In this document: positions 38,101 through 53,100 of the stretch, piece after piece
Position numbering within the stretch: the stretch's first letter is position 1
How the letters are laid out: each line of letters opens with the position of its first letter
Assembly (NCBI RefSeq): GCF_964340395.1
Contig: NC_135560.1
Location: forward strand, 1,669,501 to 1,733,500
Origin: Glandiceps talaboti
Lineage: Eukaryota; Hemichordata; Enteropneusta; Spengelidae
Direction of reading: 5' to 3'
Length of the DNA stretch: 64,000 nucleotides
The notes under the pieces: model-generated
Told to the model about the DNA's origin: nothing
The model's database searches: none
Seen by the model: the letters and a program-made list of their open reading frames with translations, nothing else
Program-made: the position numbers and the translations under genes

Positions 38101-41100
38101 TCTGTTACACAAGTACTTGATGTCCTACCTATCTTAGTTATCTCTGGTACAGAAGTACTTGATGTCCTACCTGTCTTAGTTGTCTCTGGTACATAAGTAC
38201 TTGATGTCCTACCTATCTTAGTTATCTCTGGTACAGAAGTACTTGATGTCCTACCTGTCTTAGTTGTCTCTGGTACAGAAGTACTTGATGTCCTACCTGT
38301 CTTAGTTATCTCTGTTACACAAGTACTTGATGTCCTACCTATCTTAGTTATCTCTGGTACACAAGTACTTGATGTCCTACCTATCTTAGTTTTCTCTGGT
38401 ACATAAGTACTTGATGTCCTACCTGTCTTAGTTATCTCTGGTACATAAGTACTTGATGTCCTACCTGTCTTAGTTATCTCTGGTACATAAGTACTTGATG
38501 TCCTACCTGTCTTAGTTATCTCTGGTACACAAGTACTTGATGTCCTACCTATCTTAGTTATCTCTGGTACACAAGTACTTGATGTCCTACCTGTCTTAGT
38601 TATCTCTGGTACACAAGTACTTGATGTCCTACCTATCTTAGTTATCTCTGGTACACAAGTACTTGATGTCCTACCTGTCTTAGTTATCTCTGGTACATAA
38701 GTACTTGATGTCCTACCTGTCTTAGTTATCTCTGTTACACAAGTACTTGATGTCCTACCTATCTTAGTTATCTCTGGTACACAAGTACTTGATGTCCTAC
38801 CTGTCTTAGTTATCTCTGTTACACAAGTACTTGATGTCCTACCTGTCTTAGTTATCTCTGGTACACAAGTACTTGATGTCCTACCTGTCTTAGTTATCTC
38901 TGGTACATAAGTACTTGATGTCCTACCTGTCTTAGTTATCTCTGATACACAAGTACTTGATGTCCTACCTGTCTTAGTTATCTCTGGTACATAAGTACTT
39001 GATGTCCTACCTGTCTTAGTTATCTCTGGTACATAAGTACTTCATGTCCTACCTGTCTTAGTTATCTCTGATACACAAGTACTTGATGTCCTACCTATCT
39101 TAGTTATCTCTGGTACACAAGTACTTGATGTCCTACCTGTCTTAGTTATCTCTGGTACATAAGTACTTGATGTCCTACCTGTCTTAGTTATCTCTGGTAC
39201 AGAAGTACTTGATGTCCTACCTGTCTTAGTTGTCTCTGGTACATAAGTACTTGATGTCCTACCTATCTTAGTTATCTCTGGTACAGAAGTACTTGATGTC
39301 CTACCTGTCTTAGTTGTCTCTGGTACAGAAGTACTTGATGTCCTACCTGTCTTAGTTATCTCTGTTACACAAGTACTTGATGTCCTACCTATCTTAGTTA
39401 TCTCTGGTACACAAGTACTTGATGTCCTACCTATCTTAGTTTTCTCTGGTACATAAGTACTTGATGTCCTACCTGTCTTAGTTATCTCTGGTACATAAGT
39501 ACTTGATGTCCTACCTGTCTTAGTTATCTCTGGTACATAAGTACTTGATGTCCTACCTGTCTTAGTTATCTCTGGTACACAAGTACTTGATGTCCTACCT
39601 ATCTTAGTTATCTCTGGTACACAAGTACTTGATGTCCTACCTGTCTTAGTTATCTCTGGTACACAAGTACTTGATGTCCTACCTATCTTAGTTATCTCTG
39701 GTACACAAGTACTTGATGTCCTACCTGTCTTAGTTATCTCTGGTACATAAGTACTTGATGTCCTACCTGTCTTAGTTATCTCTGTTACACAAGTACTTGA
39801 TGTCCTACCTATCTTAGTTATCTCTGGTACACAAGTACTTGATGTCCTACCTGTCTTAGTTATCTCTGTTACACAAGTACTTGATGTCCTACCTGTCTTA
39901 GTTATCTCTGGTACACAAGTACTTGATGTCCTACCTGTCTTAGTTATCTCTGGTACATAAGTACTTGATGTCCTACCTGTCTTAGTTATCTCTGATACAC
40001 AAGTACTTGATGTCCTACCTGTCTTAGTTATCTCTGGTACATAAGTACTTGATGTCCTACCTGTCTTAGTTATCTCTGGTACATAAGTACTTCATGTCCT
40101 ACCTGTCTTAGTTATCTCTGATACACAAGTACTTGATGTCCTACCTATCTTAGTTATCTCTGGTACACAAGTACTTGATGTCCTACCTGTCTTAGTTATC
40201 TCTGGTACATAAGTACTTGATGTCCTACCTGTCTTAGTTATCTCTGGTACATAAGTACTTGATGTCCTACCTATCTTAGTTATCTCTGGTACATAAGTAC
40301 TTGATGTCCTACCTATCTTAGTTGTCTCTGGTACATAAGTACTTGATGTCCTACCTGTCTTAGTTATCTCTGGTACACAAGTACTTGATGTCCTACCTAT
40401 CTTAGTTATCTCTGGTACATAAGTACTTGATGTCCTACCTGTCTTAGTTATCTCTGGTACACAAGTACTTGATGTCCTACCTGTCTTAGTTATTTCTGGT
40501 ACATAAGTACTTGATGTCCTACCTGTCTTAGTTATCTCTGATACACAAGTACTTGATGTCCTACCTGTCTTAGTTATCTCTGTTACACAAGTACTTGATG
40601 TCCTACCTGTCTTAGTTATTTCTGGTACATAAGTACTTGATGTCCTACCTGTCTTAGTTATTTCTGGTACATAAGTACTTGATGTCCTACCTGTCTTAGT
40701 TATCTCTGGTACACAAGTACTTGATGTCCTACCTGTCTTAGTTATCTCTGTTACACAAGTACTTGATGTCCTACCTATCTTAGTTATCTCTGGTACACAA
40801 GTACTTGATGTCCTACCTATCTTAGTTATCTCTGGTACACAAGTACTTGATGTCCTACCTGTCTTAGTTATCTCTGGTACACAAGTACTTGATGTCCTAC
40901 CTATCTTAGTTATCTCTGGTACACAAGTACTTGATGTCCTACCTGTCTTAGTTATCTCTGGTACATAAGTACTTGATGTCCTACCTGTCTTAGTTATCTC
41001 TGTTACACAAGTACTTGATGTCCTACCTGTCTTAGTTATCTCTGGTACATAAGTACTTGATGTCCTACCTGTCTTAGTTATCTCTGGTACATAAGTACTT

Positions 41101-44100
41101 GATGTCCTACCTGTCTTAGTTATCTCTGGTACACAAGTACTTGATGTCCTACCTGTCTTAGTTATCTCTGGTACATAAGTACTTGATGTCCTACCTGTCT
41201 TAGTTATCTCTGGTACACAAGTACTTGATGTCCTACCTGTCTTAGTTATCTCTGGTACACAAGTACTTGATATCCTACCTATCTTAGTTATCTCTGATAC
41301 ACAAGTACTTGATGTCCTACCTGTCTTAGTTGTCTTTGGTACATAAGTACTTGATGTCCTACCTGTCTTAGTTATCTCTGGTACATAAGTACTTGATGTC
41401 CTACCTGTCTTAGTTATCTCTGATACACAAGTACTTGATATCCTACCTATCTTAGTTATCTCTGATACACAAGTACTTGATGTCCTACCTGTCTTAGTTG
41501 TCTCTGGTACATAAGTACTTGATGTCCTACCTATCTTAGTTATCTCTGGTACACAAGTACTTGATGTCCTACCTGTCTTAGTTATCTCTGGTACACAAGT
41601 ACTTGATGTCCTACCTATCTTAGTTATCTCTGGTACATAAGTACTTGATGTCCTACCTGTCTTAGTTATCTCTGGTACACAAGTACTTGATGTCCTACCT
41701 ATCTTAGTTATCTCTGGTACACAAGTACTTGATGTCCTACCTGTCTTAGTTATCTCTGGTACACAAGTACTTGATGTCCTACCTGTCTTAGTTATCTCTG
41801 TTACACAAGTACTTGATGTCCTACCTATCTTAGTTATCTCTGGTACATAAGTACTTGATGTCCTACCTGTCTTAGTTATCTCTGGTACACAAGTACTTGA
41901 TGTCCTACCTGTCTTAGTTATCTCTGGTACATAAGTACTTGATGTCCTACCTATCTTAGTTATCTCTGGTACACAAGTACTTGATGTCCTACCTATCTTA
42001 GTTATCTCTGGTACACAAGTACTTGATGTCCTACCTATCTTAGTTATCTCTGGTACACAAGTACTTGATGTCCTACCTATCTTAGTTATCTCTGTTACAT
42101 AAGTACTTGATGTCCTACCAGTCTTAGTTATCTCTGGTACATAAGTACTTGATGTCCTACCTGTCTTAGTTGTCTCTGGTACATAAGTACTTGATGTCCT
42201 ACCTGTCTTAGTTATCTCTGGTACATAAGTACTTGATGTCCTACCTATCTTAGTTATCTCTGGTACATAAGTACTTGATGTCCTACCTATCTTAGTTATC
42301 TCTGTTACACAAGTACTTGATGTCCTACCTGTCTTAGTTATCTCTGGTACACAAGTACTTGATGTCCTACCTGTCTTAGTTATCTCTGGTACATAAGTAC
42401 TTGATGTCCTACCTATCTTAGTTATCTCTGGTACATAAGTACTTGATGTCCTACCTATCTTAGTTATCTCTGTTACACAAGTACTTGATGTCCTACCTGT
42501 CTTAGTTATCTCTGGTACATAAGTACTTGATGTCCTACCTGTCTTAGTTATCTCTGGTACATAAGTACTTGATGTCCTACCTGTCTTAGTTATCTCTGGT
42601 ACACAAGTACTTGATGTCCTACCTATCTTAGTTATCTCTGGTACATAAGTACTTGATGTCCTACCTGTCTTAGTTATCTCTGGTACATAAGTACTTGATG
42701 TCCTACCTATCTTAGTTATCTCTGGTACAGAAGTACTTGATGTCCTACCTGTCTTAGTTATCTCTGGTACAGAAGTACTTGATGTCCTACCTATCTTAGT
42801 TATCTCTGGTACATAAGTACTTGATGTCCTACCTGTCTTAGTTATCTCTGGTACACAAGTACTTGATGTCCTACCTGTCTGAGTTATCTCTGGTACACAA
42901 GTACTTGATGTCCTACCTGTCTTAGTTATTTCTGGTACATAAGTACTTGATGTCCTACCTGTCTTAGTTATCTCTGGTACATAAGTACTTGATGTCCTAC
43001 CTATCTTAGTTATCTCTGGTACATAAGTACTTGATGTCCTACCTATCTTAGTTATCTCTGGTACATAAGTACTTGATGTCCTACCTGTCTTAGTTACCTC
43101 TGGTACAGAAGTACTTGATGTCCTACCTGTCTTAGTTATCTCTGGTACACAAGTACTTGATGTCCTACCTGTCTTAGTTATCTCTGGTACACAAGTACTT
43201 GATGTCCTACCTATCTTAGTTATCTCTGGTACATAAGTACTTGATGTCCTACCTATCTTAGTTATCTCTGGTACATAAGTACTTGATGTCCTACCTGTCT
43301 TAGTTATCTCTGGTACATAAGTACTTGATGTCCTACCTATCTTAGTTATCTCTGGTACATAAGTACTTGATGTCCTACCTGTCTTAGTTATCTCTGGTAC
43401 ATAAGTATTTGATGTCCTACCTGTCTTAGTTATCTCTGGTACATAAGTACTTGATGTCCTACCTATCTTAGTTATCTCTGGTACATAAGTACTTGATGTC
43501 CTACCTGTCTTAGTTATCTCTGGTACATAAGTACTTGATGTCCTACCTATCTTAGTTATCTCTGGTACATAAGTACTTGATGTCCTACCTATCTTAGTTA
43601 TCTCTGGTACACAAGTACTTGATGTCCTACCTGCCTTAGTTGTCTCTGGTACATAAGTACTTGATGTCCTACCTGTCTTAGTTATCTCTGTTACATAAGT
43701 ACTTGATGTCCTACCTGTCTTAGTTATCTCTGGTACACAAGTACTTGATGTCCTACCTATCTTAATTATCTCTGGTACATAAGTACTTGATGTCCTACCT
43801 GTCTTAGTTATCTCTGGTACATAAGTACTTGATGTCCTACCTGTCTTAGTTATCTCTGGTACACAAGTACTTGATGTCCTACCTGCCTTAGTTGTCTCTG
43901 GTACATAAGTACTTGATGTCCTACCTGTCTTAGTTATCTCTGTTACATAAGTACTTGATGTCCTACCTGTCTTAGTTATCTCTGGTACACAAGTACTTGA
44001 TGTCCTACCTATCTTAGTTATCTCTGGTACATAAGTACTTGATGTCCTACCTGTCTTAGTTATCTCTGGTACATAAGTACTTGATGTCCTACCTGTCTTA

Positions 44101-47100
44101 GTTATCTCTGGTACACAAGTACTTGATGTCCTACCTGTCTTAGTTATCTCTGGTACATAAGTACTTGATGTCCTACCTGTCTTAGTTATCTCTGGTACAT
44201 AAGTACTTGATGTCCTACCTGTCTTAGTTATCTCTGGTACACAAGTACTTGATGTCCTACCTATCTTAGTTATCTCTGGTACATAAGTACTTGATGTCCT
44301 ACCTGTCTTAGTTATCTCTGGTACATAAGTACTTGATGTCCTACCTATCTTAGTTATCTCTGGTACAGAAGTACTTGATGTCCTACCTGTTTTAGTTATC
44401 TCTGGTACACAAGTACTTGATGTCCTACCTGTCTTAGTTATCTCTGGTACACAAGTACTTGATGTCCTACCTATCTTAGTTATCTCTGGTACATAAGTAC
44501 TTGATGTCCTACCTATCTTAGTTATCTCTGGTACACAAGTACTTGATGTCCTACCTGTCTTAGTTATCTCTGGTACAGAAGTACTTGATGTCCTACCTAT
44601 CTTAGTTATCTCTGGTACATAAGTACTTGATGTCCTACCTGTCTTAGTTATCTCTGGTACACAAGTACTTGATGTCCTACCTGTCTTAGTTATCTCTGGT
44701 ACACAAGTACTTGATGTCCTACCTGTCTTAGTTATTTCTGGTACATAAGTACTTGATGTCCTACCTGTCTTAGTTATCTCTGGTACATAAGTACTTGATG
44801 TCCTACCTATCTTAGTTATCTCTGGTACATAAGTACTTGATGTCCTACCTATCTTAGTTATCTCTGGTACATAAGTACTTGATGTCCTACCTGTCTTAGT
44901 TATCTCTGGTACAGAAGTACTTGATGTCCTACCTGTCTTAGTTATCTCTGGTACACAAGTACTTGATGTCCTACCTGTCTTAGTTATCTCTGGTACATAA
45001 GTACTTGATGTCCTACCTATCTTAGTTATCTCTGGTACATAAGTACTTGATGTCCTACCTATCTTAGTTATCTCTGGTACATAAGTACTTGATGTCCTAC
45101 CTGTCTTAGTTATCTCTGGTACATAAGTACTTGATGTCCTACCTATCTTAGTTATCTCTGGTACATAAGTACTTGATGTCCTACCTGTCTTAGTTATCTC
45201 TGGTACATAAGTATTTGATGTCCTACCTGTCTTAGTTATCTCTGGTACATAAGTACTTGATGTCCTACCTATCTTAGTTATCTCTGTTACATAAGTACTT
45301 GATGTCCTACCTATCTTAGTTATCTCTGGTACATAAGTACTTGATGTCCTACCTGTCTTAGTTATCTCTGGTACATAAGTACTTGATGTCCTACCTGTCT
45401 TAGTTATCTCTGGTACATAAGTACTTGATGTCCTACCTATCTTAGTTATCTCTGGTACATAAGTACTTGATGTCCTACCTATCTTAGTTATCTCTGGTAC
45501 ATAAGTACTTGATGTCCTACCTGTCTTAGTTATCTCTGGTACAGAAGTACTTGATGTCCTACCTGTCTTAGTTATCTCTGGTACACAAGTACTTGATGTC
45601 CTACCTGTCTTAGTTATCTCTGGTACATAAGTACTTGATGTCCTACCTATCTTAGTTATCTCTGGTACATAAGTACTTGATGTCCTACCTGTCTTAGTTA
45701 TCTCTGGTACATAAGTATTTGATGTCCTACCTGTCTTAGTTATCTCTGGTACATAAGTACTTGATGTCCTACCTATCTTAGTTATCTCTGGTACATAAGT
45801 ACTTGATGTCCTACCTATCTTAGTTATCTCTGGTACATAAGTACTTGATGTCCTACCTGTCTTAGTTATCTCTGGTACAGAAGTACTTGATGTCCTACCT
45901 ATCTTAGTTATCTCTGGTACATAAGTACTTGATGTCCTACCTATCTTAGTTATCTCTGGTACATAAGTACTTGATGTCCTACCTATCTTAGTTATCTCTG
46001 GTACATAAGTACTTGATGTCCTACCTATCTTAGTTATCTCTGGTACACAAGTACTTGATGTCCTACCTGTCTTAGTTATCTCTGGTACACAAGTACTTGA
46101 TGTCCTACCTGTCTTAGTTATCTCTGGTACACAAGTACTTGATGTCCTACCTATCTTAGTTATCTCTGGTACATAAGTACTTGATGTCCTACCTATCTTA
46201 GTTATCTCTGGTACATAAGTACTTGATGTCCTACCTGTCTTAGTTATCTCTGGTACATAAGTACTTGATGTCCTACCTGTCTTAGTTATCTCTGTTACAC
46301 AAGTACTTGATGTCCTACCTGTCTTAGTTATCTCTGGTACATAAGTACTTGATGTCCTACCTATCTTAGTTATCTCTGGTACATAAGTACTTGATGTCCT
46401 ACCTATCTTAGTTATCTCGGGTACACAAGTACTTGATGTCCTACCTGTCTTAGTTATCTCTGGTACAGAAGTACTTGATGTCCTACCTATCTTAGTTATC
46501 TCTGATACACAAGTACTTGATGTCCTACCTGTCTTAGTTATCTCTGGTACATAAGTACTTGATGTCCTACCTATCTTAGTTATCTCTGGTACACAAGTAC
46601 TTGATGTCCTACCTATCTTAGTTATCTCTGGTACACAAGTACTTGATGTCCTACCTATCTTAGTTATCTCTGGTACATAAGTACTTGATGTCCTACCTGT
46701 CTTAGTTATCTCTGGTACACAAGTACTTGATGTCCTACCTGTCTTAGTTATCTCTGGTACATAAGTACTTGATGTCCTACCTATCTTAGTTATCTCTGGT
46801 ACACAAGTACTTGATGTCCTACCTATCTTAGTTATCTCTGGTACACAAGTACTTGATGTCCTACCTATCTTAGTTATCTCTGGTACACAAGTACTTGATG
46901 TCCTACCTATCTTAGTTATCTCTGTTACATAAGTACTTGATGTCCTACCAGTCTTAGTTATCTCTGGTACATAAGTACTTGATGTCCTACCTGTCTTAGT
47001 TGTCTCTGGTACATAAGTACTTGATGTCCTACCTGTCTTAGTTATCTCTGGTACATAAGTACTTGATGTCCTACCTATCTTAGTTATCTCTGGTACATAA

Positions 47101-50100
47101 GTACTTGATGTCCTACCTATCTTAGTTATCTCTGTTACACAAGTACTTGATGTCCTACCTGTCTTAGTTATCTCTGGTACACAAGTACTTGATGTCCTAC
47201 CTGTCTTAGTTATCTCTGGTACATAAGTACTTGATGTCCTACCTATCTTAGTTATCTCTGGTACATAAGTACTTGATGTCCTACCTATCTTAGTTATCTC
47301 TGTTACACAAGTACTTGATGTCCTACCTGTCTTAGTTATCTCTGGTACATAAGTACTTGATGTCCTACCTGTCTTAGTTATCTCTGGTACATAAGTACTT
47401 GATGTCCTACCTGTCTTAGTTATCTCTGGTACATAAGTACTTGATGTCCTACCTGTCTTAGTTATCTCTGGTACATAAGTACTTGATGTCCTACCTATCT
47501 TAGGTATCTCTGGTACATAAGTACTTGATGTCCTACCTATCTTAGTTGTCTCTGGTACATAAGTACTTGATGTCCTACCTGTCTTAGTTATCTCTGGTAC
47601 ACAAGTACTTGATGTCCTACCTATCTTAGTTATCTCTGGTACATAAGTACTTGATGTCCTACCTGTCTTAGTTATCTCTGGTACACAAGTACTTGATGTC
47701 CTACCTGTCTTAGTTATTTCTGGTACATAAGTACTTGATGTCCTACCTGTCTTAGTTATCTCTGATACACAAGTACTTGATGTCCTACCTGTCTTAGTTA
47801 TCTCTGTTACACAAGTACTTGATGTCCTACCTGTCTTAGTTATTTCTGGTACATAAGTACTTGATGTCCTACCTGTCTTAGTTATTTCTGGTACATAAGT
47901 ACTTGATGTCCTACCTGTCTTAGTTATCTCTGGTACACAAGTACTTGATGTCCTACCTGTCTTAGTTATCTCTGTTACACAAGTACTTGATGTCCTACCT
48001 ATCTTAGTTATCTCTGGTACACAAGTACTTGATGTCCTACCTATCTTAGTTATCTCTGGTACACAAGTACTTGATGTCCTACCTGTCTTAGTTATCTCTG
48101 GTACACAAGTACTTGATGTCCTACCTATCTTAGTTATCTCTGGTACACAAGTACTTGATGTCCTACCTGTCTTAGTTATCTCTGGTACATAAGTACTTGA
48201 TGTCCTACCTGTCTTAGTTATCTCTGTTACACAAGTACTTGATGTCCTACCTATCTTAGTTATCTCTGGTACACAAGTACTTGATGTCCTACCTGTCTTA
48301 GTTATCTCTGGTACATAAGTACTTGATGTCCTACCTGTCTTAGTTATCTCTGGTACATAAGTACTTGATGTCCTACCTGTCTTAGTTATCTCTGGTACAT
48401 AAGTACTTGATGTCCTACCTGTCTTAGTTATCTCTGGTACATAAGTACTTGATGTCCTACCTGTCTTAGTTATCTCTGGTACACAAGTACTTGATGTCCT
48501 ACCTGTCTTAGTTATCTCTGGTACACAAGTACTTGATATCCTACCTATCTTAGTTATCTCTGATACACAAGTACTTGATGTCCTACCTGTCTTAGTTGTC
48601 TCTGGTACATAAGTACTTGATGTCCTACCTGTCTTAGTTATCTCTGGTACATAAGTACTTGATGTCCTACCTGTCTTAGTTATCTCTGATACACAAGTAC
48701 TTGATATCCTACCTATCTTAGTTATCTCTGATACACAAGTACTTGATGTCCTACCTGTCTTAGTTGTCTCTGGTACATAAGTACTTGATGTCCTACCTGT
48801 CTTAGTTATCTCTGATACACAAGTACTTGATGTCCTACCTGTCTTAGTTATCTCTGGTACACAAGTACTTGATGTCCTACCTGTCTTAGTTATCTCTGGT
48901 ACATAAGTACTTGATGTCCTACCTGTCTTAGTTATCTCTGGTACACAAGTACTTGATGTCCTACCTATCTCAGTTATCTCTGGTACACAAGTACTTGATG
49001 TCCTACCCGTCTTAGTTATCTCTGGTACATAAGTACTTGATGTCCTACCTGTCTTAGTTATCTCTGATACACAAGTACTTGATGTCCTACCTGTCTTAGT
49101 TATCTCTGGTACACAAGTACTTGATGTCCTACCTGTCTTAGTTATCTCTGGTACACAAGTACTTGATGTCCTACCTATCTTAGTTATCTCTGGTACACAA
49201 GTACTTGATGTCCTACCTATGTTAGTTATCTCTGGTACATAAGTACTTGATGTCCTACCTGTCTTAGTTATCTCTGGTACACAAGTACTTGATGTCCTAC
49301 CTATCTTAGTTATCTCTGGTACATAAGTACTTGATGTCCTACCTATCTTAGTTATCTCTGGTACATAAGTACTTGATGTCCTACCTATCTTAGTTATCTC
49401 TGATACACAAGTACTTGATGTCCTACCTGTCTTAGTTATCTCTGGTACACAAGTACTTGATGTCCTACCTGTCTTAGTTATCTCTGGTACACAAGTACTT
49501 GATGTCCTACCTATCTTAGTTATCTCTGGTACATAAGTACTTGATGTCCTACCTGTCTTAGTTATCTCTGGTACACAAGTACTTGATGTCCTACCTATCT
49601 TAGTTATCTCTGGTACACAAGTACTTGATGTCCTACCTGTCTTAGTTATCTCTGGTACACAAGTACTTGATGTCCTACCTGTCTTAGTTATCTCTGGTAC
49701 ATAAGTACTTGATGTCCTACCTATCTTAGTTATCTCTGGTACACAAGTACTTGATGTCCTACCTGTCTTAGTTATCTCTGGTACACAAGTACTTGATGTC
49801 CTACCTATCTTAGTTATCTCTGGTACATAAGTACTTGATGTCATACCTGTCTTAGTTATCTCTGGTACACAAGTACTTGATGTCCTACCTATCTTAGTTA
49901 TCTCTGGTACACAAGTACTTGATGTCCTACCTGTCTTAGTTATCTCTGGTACACAAGTACTTGATGTCCTACCTGTCTTAGTTATCTCTGTTACACAAGT
50001 ACTTGATGTCCTACCTATCTTAGTTATCTCTGGTACATAAGTACTTGATGTCCTACCTGTCTTAGTTATCTCTGGTACACAAGTACTTGATGTCCTACCT

Positions 50101-53100
50101 GTCTTAGTTATCTCTGGTACATAAGTACTTGATGTCCTACCTATCTTAGTTATCTCTGGTACACAAGTACTTGATGTCCTACCTATCTTAGTTATCTCTG
50201 GTACACAAGTACTTGATGTCCTACCTATCTTAGTTATCTCTGGTACACAAGTACTTGATGTCCTACCTATCTTAGTTATCTCTGTTACATAAGTACTTGA
50301 TGTCCTACCAGTCTTAGTTATCTCTGGTACATAAGTACTTGATGTCCTACCTGTCTTAGTTGTCTCTGGTACATAAGTACTTGATGTCCTACCTGTCTTA
50401 GTTATCTCTGGTACATAAGTACTTGATGTCCTACCTATCTTAGTTATCTCTGGTACATAAGTACTTGATGTCCTACCTATCTTAGTTATCTCTGTTACAC
50501 AAGTACTTGATGTCCTACCTGTCTTAGTTATCTCTGGTACACAAGTACTTGATGTCCTACCTGTCTTAGTTATCTCTGGTACATAAGTACTTGATGTCCT
50601 ACCTATCTTAGTTATCTCTGTTACACAAGTACTTGATGTCCTACCTGTCTTAGTTATCTCTGGTACATAAGTACTTGATGTCATACCTGTCTTAGTTATC
50701 TCTGGTACATAAGTACTTGATGTCCTACCTGTCTTAGTTATCTCTGGTACACAAGTACTTGATGTCCTACCTATCTTAGTTATCTCTGGTACATAAGTAC
50801 TTGATGTCCTACCTGTCTTAGTTATCTCTGGTACATAAGTACTTGATGTCCTACCTATCTTAGTTATCTCTGGTACAGAAGTACTTGATGTCCTACCTGT
50901 CTTAGTTATCTCTGGTACAGAAGTACTTGATGTCCTACCTATCTTAGTTATCTCTGGTACATAAGTACTTGATGTCCTACCTGTCTTAGTTATCTCTGGT
51001 ACACAAGTACTTGATGTCCTACCTGTCTGAGTTATCTCTGGTACACAAGTACTTGATGTCCTACCTGTCTTAGTTATTTCTGGTACATAAGTACTTGATG
51101 TCCTACCTGTCTTAGTTATCTCTGGTACATAAGTACTTGATGTCCTACCTATCTTAGTTATCTCTGGTACATAAGTACTTGATGTCCTACCTATCTTAGT
51201 TATCTCTGGTACATAAGTACTTGATGTCCTACCTGTCTTAGTTATCTCTGGTACAGAAGTACTTGATGTCCTACCTGTCTTAGTTATCTCTGGTACACAA
51301 GTACTTGATGTCCTACCTGTCTTAGTTATCTCTGGTACACAAGTACTTGATGTCCTACCTATCTTAGTTATCTCTGGTACATAAGTACTTGATGTCCTAC
51401 CTATCTTAGTTATCTCTGGTACATAAGTACTTGATGTCCTACCTGTCTTAGTTATCTCTGGTACATAAGTACTTGATGTCCTACCTATCTTAGTTATCTC
51501 TGGTACATAAGTACTTGATGTCCTACCTGTCTTAGTTATCTCTGGTACATAAGTATTTGATGTCCTACCTGTCTTAGTTATCTCTGGTACATAAGTACTT
51601 GATGTCCTACCTATCTTAGTTATCTCTGGTACATAAGTACTTGATGTCCTACCTGTCTTAGTTATCTCTGGTACATAAGTACTTGATGTCCTACCTATCT
51701 TAGTTATCTCTGGTACATAAGTACTTGATGTCCTACCTATCTTAGTTATCTCTGGTACACAAGTACTTGATGTCCTACCTGCCTTAGTTGTCTCTGGTAC
51801 ATAAGTACTTGATGTCCTACCTGTCTTAGTTATCTCTGTTACATAAGTACTTGATGTCCTACCTGTCTTAGTTATCTCTGGTACACAAGTACTTGATGTC
51901 CTACCTATCTTAGTTATCTCTGGTACATAAGTACTTGATGTCCTACCTGTCTTAGTTATCTCTGGTACATAAGTACTTGATGTCCTACCTGTCTTAGTTA
52001 TCTCTGGTACACAAGTACTTGATGTCCTACCTGCCTTAGTTGTCTCTGGTACATAAGTACTTGATGTCCTACCTGTCTTAGTTATCTCTGTTACATAAGT
52101 ACTTGATGTCCTACCTGTCTTAGTTATCTCTGGTACACAAGTACTTGATGTCCTACCTATCTTAGTTATCTCTGGTACATAAGTACTTGATGTCCTACCT
52201 GTCTTAGTTATCTCTGGTACATAAGTACTTGATGTCCTACCTGTCTTAGTTATCTCTGGTACACAAGTACTTGATGTCCTACCTGTCTTAGTTATCTCTG
52301 GTACATAAGTACTTGATGTCCTACCTGTCTTAGTTATCTCTGGTACATAAGTACTTGATGTCCTACCTGTCTTAGTTATCTCTGGTACATAAGTACTTGA
52401 TGTCCTACCTGTCTTAGTTATCTCTGGTACACAAGTACTTGATGTCCTACCTGTCTTAGTTATCTCTGGTACATAAGTACTTGATGTCCTACCTGTCTTA
52501 GTTATCTCTGGTACATAAGTACTTGATGTCCTACCTGTCTTAGTTATCTCTGGTACATAAGTACTTGATGTCCTACCTGTCTTAGTTATCTCTGGTACAT
52601 AAGTACTTGATGTCCTACCTGTCTTAGTTATCTCTGGTACATAAGTACTTGATGTCCTACCTATCTTAGTTATCTCTGGTACAGAAGTACTTGATGTCCT
52701 ACCTGTCTTAGTTATCTCTGGTACAGAAGTACTTGATGTCCTACCTATCTTAGTTATCTCTGGTACATAAGTACTTGATGTCCTACCTGTCTTAGTTATC
52801 TCTGGTACACAAGTACTTGATGTCCTACCTGTCTTAGTTATCTCTGGTACACAAGTACTTGATGTCCTACCTGTCTTAGTTATTTCTGGTACATAAGTAC
52901 TTGATGTCCTACCTGTCTTAGTTATCTCTGGTACATAAGTACTTGATGTCCTACCTGTCTTAGTTATCTCTGGTACATAAGTACTTGATGTCCTACCTGT
53001 CTTAGTTATCTCTGGTACACAAGTACTTGATGTCCTACCTGTCTTAGTTATCTCTGGTACATAAGTACTTGATGTCCTACCTGTCTTAGTTATCTCTGGT

